DNA of 64,000 nucleotides. It comes from Achromobacter sp. Bel. GTDB lineage: Bacteria; Pseudomonadota; Gammaproteobacteria; Burkholderiales; Burkholderiaceae_B. Positions 34,678 through 43,435 of this stretch are shown piece by piece. A model generated the notes under the pieces. That model did no database searches, had not been told where the DNA came from, and saw only the letters and a list, made by a program, of their open reading frames with translations. The position numbers and the translations under genes were made by a program. The stretch is taken from positions 231,700 to 295,699 of the forward strand of contig NZ_JABBJN010000001.1 in NCBI RefSeq assembly GCF_012928505.1. The letters run 5' to 3'. How positions within the stretch are numbered: the stretch's first letter is position 1; each line of letters starts with the position of its first letter.

Positions 34678-35574
34678 ATGCCCTTGATTCATCCCAGTCC
34701 CCTCAAGTCGCCCAGCAACATCACCGATGCCTATTCGTTGGAAGTCAGCGCGAAGGACATTCCAGCGCTGACTGCAGCGGCACCACGGATACTGCCGGGG
34801 TCGACCATTTCCATTCCCTATCTACCAGGCCAGGACAACGACGCGCGGCTGGCTGCGGCGCGGGCCGTGCGCGGCCTGGGTTTCGTGCCCATGCCGCACC
34901 TTTCTGCACGCCGTATCGCCTCGCTTGCCGAGCTTGACGTCTTCGTCAAGCGCGCGGTTGCTGAAGCCGGCGTTGATCGTTGCTTCGTAATCGCAGGAGA
35001 TCCGTCAACGCCGTTGGGGCCGTTTGCCGACAGTTCCTCGCTGATCGAGACAGGCGTTTTCGAGCGCGCGGGCATTCAAGTTGTCGGTGTAGGCGGGCAT
35101 CCTGAAGGCCATCCGGTGATGAACCCGGCCGATCGGTGGGAGGTGCTTGAACGCAAGTGCCACAGCATCAGCATGCGCGGCATGAAACCCTTGATCGTCA
35201 CGCAATTTGGATTCGATGCCGATATCGTGTTGGCGTGGTTGAAAACGCTGCGCGAGCGTGGCATTGAGCATCCCGTGCGCGTGGGCGTGCCGGGGCCCGC
35301 AGGTATCGCGGTGCTGGCGCGTTATGCCGCCTTGTGTGGCGTCAGCGCCTGCGCATCAATGTGGTCCAAATACGGCATTTCTCTGGGCAAGCTGTTCGGC
35401 ACGGCTGGACCGGATGTGTTTGTGGATCGCTTGGCTGCGGGACTCACAGAAGAACATGGAACGGTGAGCCTGCATTTCTTTCCATTCGGAGGCATCGCAC
35501 AGTCCGTGAGGTGGATAGAGCAGTACCGCTCTCGCGCCGGGCAACTGCGTGACGCCAGTAGAGCCCTGTCATGA
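34678..35574 (+). CDS. Methylenetetrahydrofolate reductase-like (MetF superfamily) protein
   Basis: About 298 residues from ATG 34678; a TTG at 34633 in frame would add 15 residues. It has the MetF/MTHFR barrel features: SLEVSAKDIPAL near the start, PHLSARRIASLAELD (PHLxA motif), CFVIAGDPSTPLGPF, VGVGGHPEGHPVM and LIVTQFGFDAD (TQxxF, flavin region). It differs from canonical E. coli-type MetF in the variable loops and more closely recalls MetF-like enzymes of C1 or demethylation pathways. Located 54 bases behind the MetR-like gene, same strand. It may supply or recycle methyl groups for homocysteine methylation, or be a separate C1 enzyme. Confidence 0.75.
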   Translation: MPLIHPSPLKSPSNITDAYSLEVSAKDIPALTAAAPRILPGSTISIPYLPGQDNDARLAAARAVRGLGFVPMPHLSARRIASLAELDVFVKRAVAEAGVDRCFVIAGDPSTPLGPFADSSSLIETGVFERAGIQVVGVGGHPEGHPVMNPADRWEVLERKCHSISMRGMKPLIVTQFGFDADIVLAWLKTLRERGIEHPVRVGVPGPAGIAVLARYAALCGVSACASMWSKYGISLGKLFGTAGPDVFVDRLAAGLTEEHGTVSLHFFPFGGIAQSVRWIEQYRSRAGQLRDASRALS

Positions 35575-35665
35575 CGCCTTGAGGTACCATCGTTCCGCAG
35601 CGATCCACTTGCCACACAGGTATCGCACCCACACGAAACGACTCAAGAAAAAGGAAAATAATCTG

Positions 35666-36802
35666 ATGCGCTTAAAGGCTCTTGCCCTCTGCTTGATGGC
35701 CGGATTTTCCGCTTCGGCCGCCGCACAAGACAGCACCCAATCCTTGAATCAGGCCTTGAAGCAGATACCGCAGGGCGTGCTCACCGCGCCTGAAGCGATG
35801 CAGATATTCTTCGTGGACACGCAAGCTTGGCGAGGGTTGGAGAAAGCCGGGCCATCCGCGGATGGCATGCGCAGGCTGACCATGGCGCAATGGATCAGTC
35901 CGCTTCAATCCATGGGATATGGGCTGGACCAATGGTCGGCCAACGCGAAAATCCCGTTCGATGAACTCTCTTATTTCGCCACATTTGGACAAGCACCGGG
36001 CAATATCACCTATTGGGGAATGAAGGACCGGAAATCCGTCGCGGGGCTGGTGGATCGCCTCAAGCAGGCCGATTTTTCGCCGGTTGGTGGTGACGTCCCA
36101 GGCGTTCTCGCCAATGGCGAGGCCAATAAGATGGACATGAAAAAGGCCAATCCCAAAGACCCGTGGAGGGGCACGATGGGCAAGGCAAGCTTTGTTTTGC
36201 CTCTGGATACCGCCTTGGTTCAAGCGTCCGCCGCAACGGGCATGAAATTACTGGCCAAGCCCACGCCATCGGTGGCCGACAGTGCAGTCGTTGCCGCCTC
36301 GGTTGCCGGGCTGAAGGAAGCCGTCTCTTCCGACCGCGGCCAGATTGTGCAGGCTGCGGTGATTTCACCCGTCTTGGGCCTGGAAGGCGTCGATCCGGCG
36401 AAGGTATTGCCCGCTACACCCGCAGACTTTGAAGCGGCAAAGCGCAATCTTCAAGCGGCTGCGGCAGCTAGCGCACGCGGTATCCCGCCTTACTTCTCCG
36501 GCATCCTCGCAGACGTCCAGATCCACAATGTCCCCGCCGTGGTGATTTCGCTGGCTTACGCAGATTGCGCCTCCGCCAAGCAGGCCGTTGACGGCATTGA
36601 CGCCGCGTGGAAGGAAAGCATGGCTGGGGCGGTAGAGGCCACGGTCGCCGGTCGTACCGTCCAGGCCGGTAGCCTGTGTGCCGCAGTCGTCAGCATGACT
36701 TCACCCAAAGCAGAGAATGCGGGAAACCCGATTCTGTCGCAGGTGATGAACCGCTATATGCAACGCGACTTCAGGGTGCTGCAGATCGGCGCGTCGCGCT
36801 GA
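35666..36802 (+). CDS. Secreted hypothetical protein
   Basis: 378 residues from ATG 35666, chosen because AAGGA precedes it and a signal peptide follows at once (MRLKALALCLMAGFSASAAAQ); the frame is open from 35549. The mature part is Ala-rich with no membrane segment and few cysteines (one pair, in YADCASAKQ and GSLCAAVV, which could be disulfide-bonded). Segments such as SYFATFGQAPGNITYWGMKD and GMKLLAKPTPSVADSAVVAAS suggest a folded periplasmic domain, but I recognise no family. Stands alone. Confidence 0.72.
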   Translation: MRLKALALCLMAGFSASAAAQDSTQSLNQALKQIPQGVLTAPEAMQIFFVDTQAWRGLEKAGPSADGMRRLTMAQWISPLQSMGYGLDQWSANAKIPFDELSYFATFGQAPGNITYWGMKDRKSVAGLVDRLKQADFSPVGGDVPGVLANGEANKMDMKKANPKDPWRGTMGKASFVLPLDTALVQASAATGMKLLAKPTPSVADSAVVAASVAGLKEAVSSDRGQIVQAAVISPVLGLEGVDPAKVLPATPADFEAAKRNLQAAAAASARGIPPYFSGILADVQIHNVPAVVISLAYADCASAKQAVDGIDAAWKESMAGAVEATVAGRTVQAGSLCAAVVSMTSPKAENAGNPILSQVMNRYMQRDFRVLQIGASR

Positions 36803-36814
36803 TTGCCGGATAGC

Positions 36815-37912
36815 TCAGCGCGGAGTGAGGAAGTGCGTCATATGCTGTATTTCCTCATCCAGCGCACCGCGGAAGGCAGCGCCTTTGGGGGCGGTGCCCG
36901 CGACATAGCCGAATGCGGGCGTCATCCGCCCCTCGCTTGCCGACACGTTGGCCCAGCCGATCACCTCGTCACGCCATAGCATCGGTAGCGCGTAGTAGCC
37001 AAACTGGCGCTGCGCGGGCGGCGTGTAGGCCTCGAACTTGTAGGTCCAGCCCCAAAGCTGCGTGAAGCGGCGCCGGTCCCAGACCACGGGGTCGAACGGG
37101 GCCAACAACCTTAGCCGGTCATCGACCGCGTAACGGCGCGAGCGCGGGTTTTCGTCGGCAGGCCAGTACCAGGTGGTTCCATCGATGCGGCAACTGGCCA
37201 GATGCTCGCGCGCCAAGCGCAGCGCCGCCTGGATTTGCGCGGTCAGATGCGGAGCGCCATAGCCGAGCAACCGCAGCAGATAGGTCAGGCTGGCGGCGGG
37301 CAGCGGCGCGTATTTGCGGACCACCAGGTCGATCAAGGTGGCGGCGCGCCGAATACCGCCGGCGGGGCTGTCGTCCGCCGGCGGGTGCGTGGCCGCCTCG
37401 TAGATACGCGTGCCACTGTCGCGCCGTTTCACGCGCAGCAGACCGCGATAGTGCATGCCGTCCAGCAGTTGCGTGCTGGCGTTGCTTGACCCGCCCCAAT
37501 AGTTTTTCACGCGGCCGTGTTGGAAGTGCTGATCGACTTGGCGCGGATGGACCGCGCCGTGTTCACGCACGAAAGCCAGCACGTCCGCGGCTTTGCGCTG
37601 GGTCTCGGCATCCCAGGCTTTCCTGGCCTGGCGGGGATGCATCAGCGTCAGGTGCTCGCTTGGCAGGAAACCGTAGTTGACCAGGCAATCCTCGTCGATC
37701 GCCAGCCGTGTGTAGCGGCGCTCCAGGTCGCCGGCGCGGTAGTCCTTGACGCGATGGCGCAGCGTCAGGTCCTGTGCTCGGGCGGGGGCGCGGATGGGGT
37801 CGGCTTGCACGAAGCCCAGGCGACGGATTGCCGCGGGCAGGGTGACGGGCGTGAACAGGCTGCGCACGACCGCGTAACGTCGCAGGTCTTCAATGCGGGG
37901 TTCAGTAGGCAT
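36815..37912 (-). CDS. YcaQ/AlkX-like winged-helix DNA glycosylase
   Basis: 365 residues of the HTH_42 (crosslink-repair glycosylase) family. The catalytic-loop region reads GFVQADPIRAPARAQDLTLRHRV, giving the QxD motif of the E. coli YcaQ-type enzymes, which unhook interstrand DNA crosslinks. Other family blocks: CLVNYGFLPSEHL, RVKNYWGGSSNASTQLLDGMHYRGLLRVKRRDSGTRIY and LAPFDPVVWDRRRFTQLWGWTYKFEAYTPP. Full length. Convergent with the secreted protein gene; the gap is only 12 bases. Confidence 0.86.
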   Translation of the reverse strand: MPTEPRIEDLRRYAVVRSLFTPVTLPAAIRRLGFVQADPIRAPARAQDLTLRHRVKDYRAGDLERRYTRLAIDEDCLVNYGFLPSEHLTLMHPRQARKAWDAETQRKAADVLAFVREHGAVHPRQVDQHFQHGRVKNYWGGSSNASTQLLDGMHYRGLLRVKRRDSGTRIYEAATHPPADDSPAGGIRRAATLIDLVVRKYAPLPAASLTYLLRLLGYGAPHLTAQIQAALRLAREHLASCRIDGTTWYWPADENPRSRRYAVDDRLRLLAPFDPVVWDRRRFTQLWGWTYKFEAYTPPAQRQFGYYALPMLWRDEVIGWANVSASEGRMTPAFGYVAGTAPKGAAFRGALDEEIQHMTHFLTPR

Positions 37913-37952
37913 TTGGGAATTGAATCACAGAGCCAGCGGAATCGGTCGAAGT

Positions 37953-38840
37953 TCACGCTGCGAACAACGCTCGCTCATCGTCAAACACCAAGACCAGATA
38001 GTCGACAACCGTCCGAATCGGCAGATCTTTGCGGTCCTGCCTTCGAGTCAGCAGCATGATCTCGCGCGGCGGCGGCATCTCGTCCAGCTGGCAAGGGACA
38101 AGACCTGGCGTCGTCCGTCCGATGTAGTGCGGCAACAGCGCAATTCCCACGCCTGATCTGGCGGCCGCCGCCTGCGCCACCTGATTGTTCGCCCTGAAGA
38201 CCATGCGCGCCTGTGGAAAATGGCGGGCGAGCCAAATCGCCTCGGGCAGATAGGCATTCGCCTCATCGAACCCGACAAAGACAGGTTCCGCGCCGCGTTC
38301 GATCCGTTCACAAAGCGGCGGCGCCCCGTAGAAACCGAATGCCATCAGGCCCAGCGGCCTTGCGATGAAGTCGCCGTCTTGGGGGCGGCCCAGGCGGACG
38401 GCGATATCGGTGACATGCCGCTCCAGGCTGACCGAGCGCAGATCCGTGGCAAGGTCGATATCGATGCCGGGGTGCTGCAGCGGCAGTCTGGCCAGTCTGC
38501 CCACCAGAAACCCCTGGGACAGGGCAGGGGGGGCGTTGACTCGGACGAGGCCGCGCGGCGCGCCATCCGCGCTGCCTCTGCCCAGCGTGTGGACGGCAGC
38601 CTCCATGTCGCTGGCGGCCGCCAGCGCGTGCGTTCCTGCAGGAGTCAGTACATAGCCCTCGGGCCGGCGTTCGACCAGCTTTTCCCCTAGCGTCGCCTCC
38701 AGGGACTGAAGGCGGCGCGAGATCGTCGAATGGTTGGTCGACAGTGCCCGCGCGGCCGCGGACAGGCTGCCGTACCGCCCTAGCGCGAGGAATACGCGGA
38801 TGTCTTGCCAGTCGGGCTCTGTGCGTTTTTTATCAGCCAT
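37953..38840 (-). CDS. LysR-type transcriptional regulator of the SDR/tautomerase genes
   Basis: 295 residues: after a short basic leader (MADKKRTEPDWQDIRVFLALGRYGSLSAAARALSTNHSTISRRLQSLEA) the HTH is clear at about 25-48. The STNHSTISRRLQSLE form is typical of the LysR group with an Asp-Trp-x-Asp start. The effector domain begins GLVRVNAPPALSQGFL. It is divergent from the SDR gene, with 82 bases between starts, and is probably its regulator. Confidence 0.9.
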   Translation of the reverse strand: MADKKRTEPDWQDIRVFLALGRYGSLSAAARALSTNHSTISRRLQSLEATLGEKLVERRPEGYVLTPAGTHALAAASDMEAAVHTLGRGSADGAPRGLVRVNAPPALSQGFLVGRLARLPLQHPGIDIDLATDLRSVSLERHVTDIAVRLGRPQDGDFIARPLGLMAFGFYGAPPLCERIERGAEPVFVGFDEANAYLPEAIWLARHFPQARMVFRANNQVAQAAAARSGVGIALLPHYIGRTTPGLVPCQLDEMPPPREIMLLTRRQDRKDLPIRTVVDYLVLVFDDERALFAA

Positions 38841-38922
38841 TGAGCAAGAATAGCGGATTTTCGAACAGGTGCGAGGCGCCTAATGTACGGGTCATGCCAA
38901 CCCCAATACAGAAGGAATCAGC

Positions 38923-39633
38923 ATGAGCAACGAACACAAAGTCGCCATCGTTACCGGTGCATCGCAGGGTCTGGGCGAGGCTATCGCCCGCGCATTTCTC
39001 AGCCGTGGCTACCGCGTCGTCGGCACGTCCCGGTCCATTAAGCCGTCAGACAATCCGAACTACCTGACCATCGCCGGCGACATCGGCGATCCGGCGACGG
39101 GCAAGCAGGTTGTCGCGCAGGCGCTGGCTCGTTTTGGGCGGGTTGATACGCTGATCAACAACGCCGGCATCTTCGTCGCCAGCGAATTCACGGCATATAC
39201 CGAACCGCAGTACCGGGACATGCTGTCGACCAACTTGAATGGCTTTTTCTATACCACGCAGCATGCCGTGGAGGCGATGCTCAAGCAGGGCAGCGGCCAC
39301 ATCGTGCAAATCACCACAACGCTGGTCGACCAGGCAAATTCCAAGGTCCCGTCGGTGCTGGCGTCGTTGACCAAGGGCGGCTTGGCCGCGGCAACGCGTA
39401 GCCTTGCAATCGAATACGCCTCGCGCAATATACGCGTGAATGCGGTGTCGCCGGGCATCATCAAGACGCCCATGCACGCCCCGGAAACGCACGGCGCGCT
39501 GGCCGCATTGCATCCCATGAAGCGCATGGGCGAGGTCACCGATGTAACGCAGGCGGTACTCTATCTGGAGGATGCCGGTTTCGTGACTGGCGAGATCCTG
39601 CATGTGGACGGCGGGCAAGTGGCAGGCGCCTGA
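38923..39633 (+). CDS. Short-chain dehydrogenase/reductase lacking the canonical catalytic Tyr
   Basis: 236 residues with an intact Rossmann start (VTGASQGLGEAIARAFL), NNAG (LINNAGIFVAS) and a normal C-terminal block (RNIRVNAVSPGIIKTPMHAPET, GEILHVDGGQVAGA). The active-site motif YxxxK is altered: the Lys in SLTKGG is present, but the position four residues before it is Ala (sequence VLASLTKGG). The Ser position also reads Thr (IVQITTTLVDQ). So it may bind NAD(P) without ordinary carbonyl/alcohol chemistry, or use another base. This variant is not unique in the family. It is followed by a tautomerase gene. Confidence 0.85.
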   Translation: MSNEHKVAIVTGASQGLGEAIARAFLSRGYRVVGTSRSIKPSDNPNYLTIAGDIGDPATGKQVVAQALARFGRVDTLINNAGIFVASEFTAYTEPQYRDMLSTNLNGFFYTTQHAVEAMLKQGSGHIVQITTTLVDQANSKVPSVLASLTKGGLAAATRSLAIEYASRNIRVNAVSPGIIKTPMHAPETHGALAALHPMKRMGEVTDVTQAVLYLEDAGFVTGEILHVDGGQVAGA

Positions 39634-39682
39634 CTGTCCCGTCAGTCAGTCCCTATGCCGCAGTCCAACATGGAGCATTGAT

Positions 39683-39916
39683 ATGCCTTACGTGAACATC
39701 AAAGTTACCCGCGAAGGAACCGAACCCGGCGCGACGGCGACCACGCCCGAACAGAAGCGGGCGCTTATCAAAGGCGTCAGCGACCTGTTGTTTGACATCC
39801 TGGGAAAGCCGCATGCGTCGACCTTCGTCGTCATTGACGAGGTCGACATGGAGAACTGGGGCGTCGGCGGCGTGACCGTGCCCGAGTATCGGGCGAAGCA
39901 CGCCAAGACCGACTAG
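39683..39916 (+). CDS. 4-oxalocrotonate tautomerase-family protein
   Basis: 77 residues from ATG 39683 (MPYVNIKVTREGTEPGATATTPEQKRALIKGVSDLLFDILGKP); Pro-1 and the Ile-Lys strand are conserved, and KPHASTFVVIDEVDMENWGVGGVTV is the beta-hairpin block of 4-OT-type subunits. Somewhat longer than the classical 62 residues. It follows the SDR gene by 49 bases and probably belongs to its operon. Substrate unknown. Confidence 0.82.
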   Translation: MPYVNIKVTREGTEPGATATTPEQKRALIKGVSDLLFDILGKPHASTFVVIDEVDMENWGVGGVTVPEYRAKHAKTD

Positions 39917-39923
39917 GCGCCGT

Positions 39924-41057
39924 TCACCGGGCCGCCGTCGCGGCAATTGCGGAAATCGCGGAAGTCGTTTCAGGCTGCGATTTCCGCCACCATGCTTCAC
40001 CCGCGTGGGGGGCGTTCAAGTCCACGCGTTCGCCCATTTGGGGCGTCGCCAACGCCACGCTTTTCGACGATGCCAGCTCCGCGACGCGTTCAAACGGTTC
40101 CTGCCAGGCATGCATCGCCAAGTCGAACGTGCCGTTATGGATCGGCAGCAACCACCGGCCGCGCAGGTCCAAATGCGCCTGTAACGTCTGTTCCGGCTGC
40201 ATATGCACGTAGGCCCAGCGCTTGTCGTAAGCGCCGGTTTCCATCAGCGTCAGGTCAAACGGGCCGAAGGCGTCGCCGATGGCCTTGAATCCGTCGAAAT
40301 AACCGGTATCGCCGCTGAAGAAAACGCGCAGGTCCGCATCTTGTATCACCCATGAGGCCCACAGGCTGCGGTCGCTGTCGGTCAAGCCACGGCCCGAAAA
40401 GTGCTGGGCCGGCGTGGCCGTCAAGCGCAGGCCATCGACTTCCGTCGACTGCCACCAGTCCAGTTGTTCGACTTGCGTCGGATCGATGCCCCACGCGATC
40501 AGTTGGTCGCCCACGCCAAGCGGGGTGATGAAGCGGCCCGTCTTGCCGGCCAATTGCATGACCGCCGCGTGGTCAAGATGGTCGTAGTGGTTGTGGGACA
40601 GGATGATCCCGGCGATGGGAGGCAAGTCTTTGATGGCGATGGGGGGCGCATGAAAGCGAGCCGGGCCGAACCATTGAACCGGTGAGGCGCGTTCGGAGAA
40701 CACCGGGTCGGTCAGCCAGTATTTGCCGCGCAGCTTCAAGAGCACGGTGGAATGGCCAAGACGGTACAGGCTGCGGTCGGGGGCGGCTTCTAGCTGAGCG
40801 CGGTCCAGGGTGTGCACCGGAATCGGTTGGTCGGGAACCGTGCCGGTGGGCTTGTCGAACAGAAACGCCCAGGTCAGTTTCAGGCCATTCCAGAAGCCCA
40901 TGGGCGGGCGGGGCGACACGTTCCCGAAGCGGCCATCGCGGTGTTGGGGCGAGTCGGGATAGCTTGGCTGAGTGCAATGGACATAGGCAGTATTGGCGGT
41001 CACGGCAAGAGTTCCAAGCAAAAAGAGGGCAAGGGCGAAGACGGAGAGACGCTTCAT
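39924..41057 (-). CDS. MBL-fold metallo-hydrolase (UlaG/NAPE-PLD-like) with N-terminal membrane anchor
   Basis: About 377 residues if started at ATG 41057 (MKRLSVFALALFLLGTLAVTAN); a further ATG at 41066 is also possible, whereas the one at 41114 would read through the operator. An N-terminal hydrophobic segment suggests anchoring or export. The metal motif is ILSHNHYDHLDHAAV; other ligands are in FFSGDTGYFDGF and LPIHNGTFDL. This is the beta-lactamase-like RomA/NAPE-PLD/UlaG class; RomA-type members modify the cell surface and may affect permeability. Divergent from a TetR gene with two shared operators. Confidence 0.8.
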   Translation of the reverse strand: MKRLSVFALALFLLGTLAVTANTAYVHCTQPSYPDSPQHRDGRFGNVSPRPPMGFWNGLKLTWAFLFDKPTGTVPDQPIPVHTLDRAQLEAAPDRSLYRLGHSTVLLKLRGKYWLTDPVFSERASPVQWFGPARFHAPPIAIKDLPPIAGIILSHNHYDHLDHAAVMQLAGKTGRFITPLGVGDQLIAWGIDPTQVEQLDWWQSTEVDGLRLTATPAQHFSGRGLTDSDRSLWASWVIQDADLRVFFSGDTGYFDGFKAIGDAFGPFDLTLMETGAYDKRWAYVHMQPEQTLQAHLDLRGRWLLPIHNGTFDLAMHAWQEPFERVAELASSKSVALATPQMGERVDLNAPHAGEAWWRKSQPETTSAISAIAATAAR

Positions 41058-41074
41058 GGAAGGCATCTTAAATG

Positions 41075-41125
41075 TAGACTGCACAGTGTAGTTTTGTTTT
41101 TTATAAAAGTACACTGCCCGGTGTA
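41075..41125. promoter_or_regulatory. Two tandem palindromic operators for the divergent TetR regulator
   Basis: TAGACTGCACAGTGTA (41075-41090) and TACACTGCCCGGTGTA (41110-41125) share the palindrome TACACTGnnCAGTGTA with few deviations. They are 35 bases apart and fill the 99-base gap between the MBL gene start and the TetR gene start. The best explanation is dual repression of both genes by the TetR protein. Confidence 0.7.
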
Positions 41126-41156
41126 AAATAAGGTGTCTCCCGCCTCAGGCCGTTCC

Positions 41157-41774
41157 ATGCCCAATTCGCCCAAACGTCTGACCGACCGCAAACGTGAAGC
41201 CATCATGCGTGCGGCGGTGGACGAGTTCCGCACGGCGGGATACGAGGCCACCAGCATGGATCGCATTGCCGCCGCCGCCGGCGTTTCCAAGCGTACGGTC
41301 TACAACCATTTCCCCAGCAAGGAGGAACTGTTCGGACAGATGCTTGAGCAACTGTGGGACAGCAGCGCCTCCAGCGTGGATCTGGCCTACCGCTCCGATC
41401 TGCCGCTGGATCAGCAGCTTAAGCAGCTGTTGATGCAAAAGCTTGAATTGCTGGGCGATCCCAGTTTCATCGATCTGGCGCGCGTGGCGCTGGCCGAGAT
41501 CATCCATTCCCCCGAGCGGGCGCAGGGCATCGTGTGCCGGATGGGAGAAAAGGAAAGCGGCGTCACCGCCTGGATCCAGGCCGCGATCGCGGATGGCCGC
41601 TTGGCTGAGGTCGACCCGGACTTTGCGGGCCATCAGTTGCAGGGGCTGGTGAAGAGTTTTGCGTTCTGGCCCCAGGTGACCTTGGGGCAAGCGCCGTTGA
41701 ACCCGGCCGAGCGTCAGCGGGTGGCGGATTCCGCGGTGGCGATGTTCCTGGGTTGCTACCAGCGCCGCAGCTGA
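41157..41774 (+). CDS. TetR-family transcriptional regulator
   Basis: 205 residues from ATG 41157 (MPNSPKRLTDRKREAIMRAAVDEFRTAGYEATSMDRIAAAAGVSKRTVYNHFPSKEELFGQML), with a textbook TetR HTH; the GTG at 41133 lies too close to AAGG to be a start. The C-terminal ligand domain resembles the AefR/TetR_C_33 type (RVALAEIIHSPERAQGIV). It likely represses itself and the divergent MBL gene through the twin palindromes at 41075-41125. Confidence 0.9.
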   Translation: MPNSPKRLTDRKREAIMRAAVDEFRTAGYEATSMDRIAAAAGVSKRTVYNHFPSKEELFGQMLEQLWDSSASSVDLAYRSDLPLDQQLKQLLMQKLELLGDPSFIDLARVALAEIIHSPERAQGIVCRMGEKESGVTAWIQAAIADGRLAEVDPDFAGHQLQGLVKSFAFWPQVTLGQAPLNPAERQRVADSAVAMFLGCYQRRS

Positions 41775-41776
41775 AG

Positions 41777-41803
41777 GCGCGGGCGGCGTTGCACCGCCCG
41801 CGC
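41777..41803. terminator. GC-rich hairpin between convergent genes
   Basis: A perfect 10-bp stem GCGCGGGCGG / CCGCCCGCGC with loop CGTTGCA between the stops of the TetR gene and the COG2509 flavoprotein gene. No U-tract, so termination may need Rho. Confidence 0.45.
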
Positions 41804-41821
41804 ACCGTGAACCAAATCAGG

Positions 41822-43435
41822 TCAGGCCTGCCGGCCCATGATGCTTAACGCCACGGCCTCAGCAATCTTGATGCCGTCCACGCCTGCCGACAGAATCCCC
41901 CCCGCATAACCGGCGCCTTCGCCTGCCGGGAACAAACCGGTGGTGTTGATGCTTTGCAGCGTCTCGTTGTCGCGCTTGATGCGGATCGGCGATGAAGTCC
42001 GTGTCTCGACGCCGGTCAGCACGGCGTCGTGCATGCCATAACCTTTGATGGTCTTGTCGAATGCGGGCAGCGCCTCGCGGATGGCGGAAATGGCAAAGTC
42101 AGGCAGGGCGGTTGCCAAGTCGGTCAGGTGCACGCCCGGCGTGTAGGACGGTTGTACCGAGCCGAACTCCGTGGACGCCTTGCCCGCGAGGAAATCTCCC
42201 ACCAACTGGCCCGGTGCGCTGTAATCACCGCCGCCCAGCTCAAACGCCCGCGATTCCAGGGCGCGTTGGAAATCCACGCCGGCCAGCACGTGCTCCGGGT
42301 AATCCACCTCGGGCGAAATTCCCACCACGATGCCCGCGTTGGCGTTGCGTTCGTTGCGCGAGTACTGGCTCATGCCGTTGGTGACAACGCGATTGGGTTC
42401 GGAGGTGGCCGCCACCACCGTGCCGCCGGGGCACATGCAGAAGCTATATACCGAACGCCCATTGCTGGCGTGGTGCACCAGCTTGTAGTCCGCTGCGCCC
42501 AGGATCGGATGGCCGGCGTTCGGCCCGAACCGCGCCTTGTCGATCAGCGACTGCGGGTGCTCTATCCGGAAGCCGACCGAGAACGGCTTGGCTTCCATGA
42601 ACACGCCCTGGTCGTGCAGCATCTGGAAGGTATCGCGCGCGCTGTGGCCGATGGCCAGCACGACGTGGTCGGCCTCGATATGTTCGCCACTGGCCAGCGT
42701 TACCCCGGTGACCTGGCCGTTCTCTCGCTGCAGCGTTTCCACTTTGCTGGAGAACCGGACTTCGCCGCCCAGTTTAGTGATGGTGTCGCGCATGACTTCC
42801 ACCATGCCCACCAGACGGAACGTGCCGATGTGCGGTTTGCTCACGTACAGGATTTCTTCCGGCGCGCCGGCCAGCACGAATTCCTTCAGCACCTTTTCGC
42901 CGTAATGCTTGGGGTCCTTGATCTGGCTGTACAGCTTGCCGTCCGAAAACGTGCCCGCGCCGCCTTCGCCGAATTGCACGTTCGACTCTGGATTCAGCAC
43001 GCGCTTGCGCCACAGGCCCCACGTATCTTTGGTGCGCTCGCGCACCGCCTTGCCGCGCTCCAGGATGATGGGTTTGAAGCCCATCTGCGCCAGCACCAGT
43101 CCGGCAAACAGGCCACAGGGGCCGGTGCCGATGACGATGGGGCGCTTGTTCAGGCCAGCGGGCGCTTGGGCAACGAACTTGTATTCGGTGTCGGGCGTGG
43201 GTTTCACATGACGATCATCGTGAAACCGCTTGAGCAGCGCCGCTTCATTTTCGATGTCGATATCCAGCGTGTACGTCAGCAGGATATTGTGTTTTTTGCG
43301 CGCGTCGTAGCTGCGCAGGAAGATCGTGAAGCCATGCAGGTCGCTGGCCGGAACGCCCAGTTTTTTCAGAATCGCCGCGGGCAATTCCTCGGGGGTGTGG
43401 TTCAACGGCAGCTTGATTTCAGACAGTCGCAACAT
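41822..43435 (-). CDS. FAD-dependent dehydrogenase of the COG2509 family
   Basis: 537 residues: an N-terminal RNA-binding-like or ferredoxin-like lead (about 1-95), then an FAD fingerprint VIGTGPCGLFAGLVLAQMGFKPIILERG. Further family blocks are NVQFGEGGAGTFSDGKLYSQIKDP, VLAIGHSARDTF and a C-terminal second FAD contact TTGLFPAGEGAGYAGGILSAGVDG. Such proteins are conserved and abundant but lack a defined substrate. Single gene, transcribed away from the fimbrial locus. Confidence 0.88.
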   Translation of the reverse strand: MLRLSEIKLPLNHTPEELPAAILKKLGVPASDLHGFTIFLRSYDARKKHNILLTYTLDIDIENEAALLKRFHDDRHVKPTPDTEYKFVAQAPAGLNKRPIVIGTGPCGLFAGLVLAQMGFKPIILERGKAVRERTKDTWGLWRKRVLNPESNVQFGEGGAGTFSDGKLYSQIKDPKHYGEKVLKEFVLAGAPEEILYVSKPHIGTFRLVGMVEVMRDTITKLGGEVRFSSKVETLQRENGQVTGVTLASGEHIEADHVVLAIGHSARDTFQMLHDQGVFMEAKPFSVGFRIEHPQSLIDKARFGPNAGHPILGAADYKLVHHASNGRSVYSFCMCPGGTVVAATSEPNRVVTNGMSQYSRNERNANAGIVVGISPEVDYPEHVLAGVDFQRALESRAFELGGGDYSAPGQLVGDFLAGKASTEFGSVQPSYTPGVHLTDLATALPDFAISAIREALPAFDKTIKGYGMHDAVLTGVETRTSSPIRIKRDNETLQSINTTGLFPAGEGAGYAGGILSAGVDGIKIAEAVALSIMGRQA

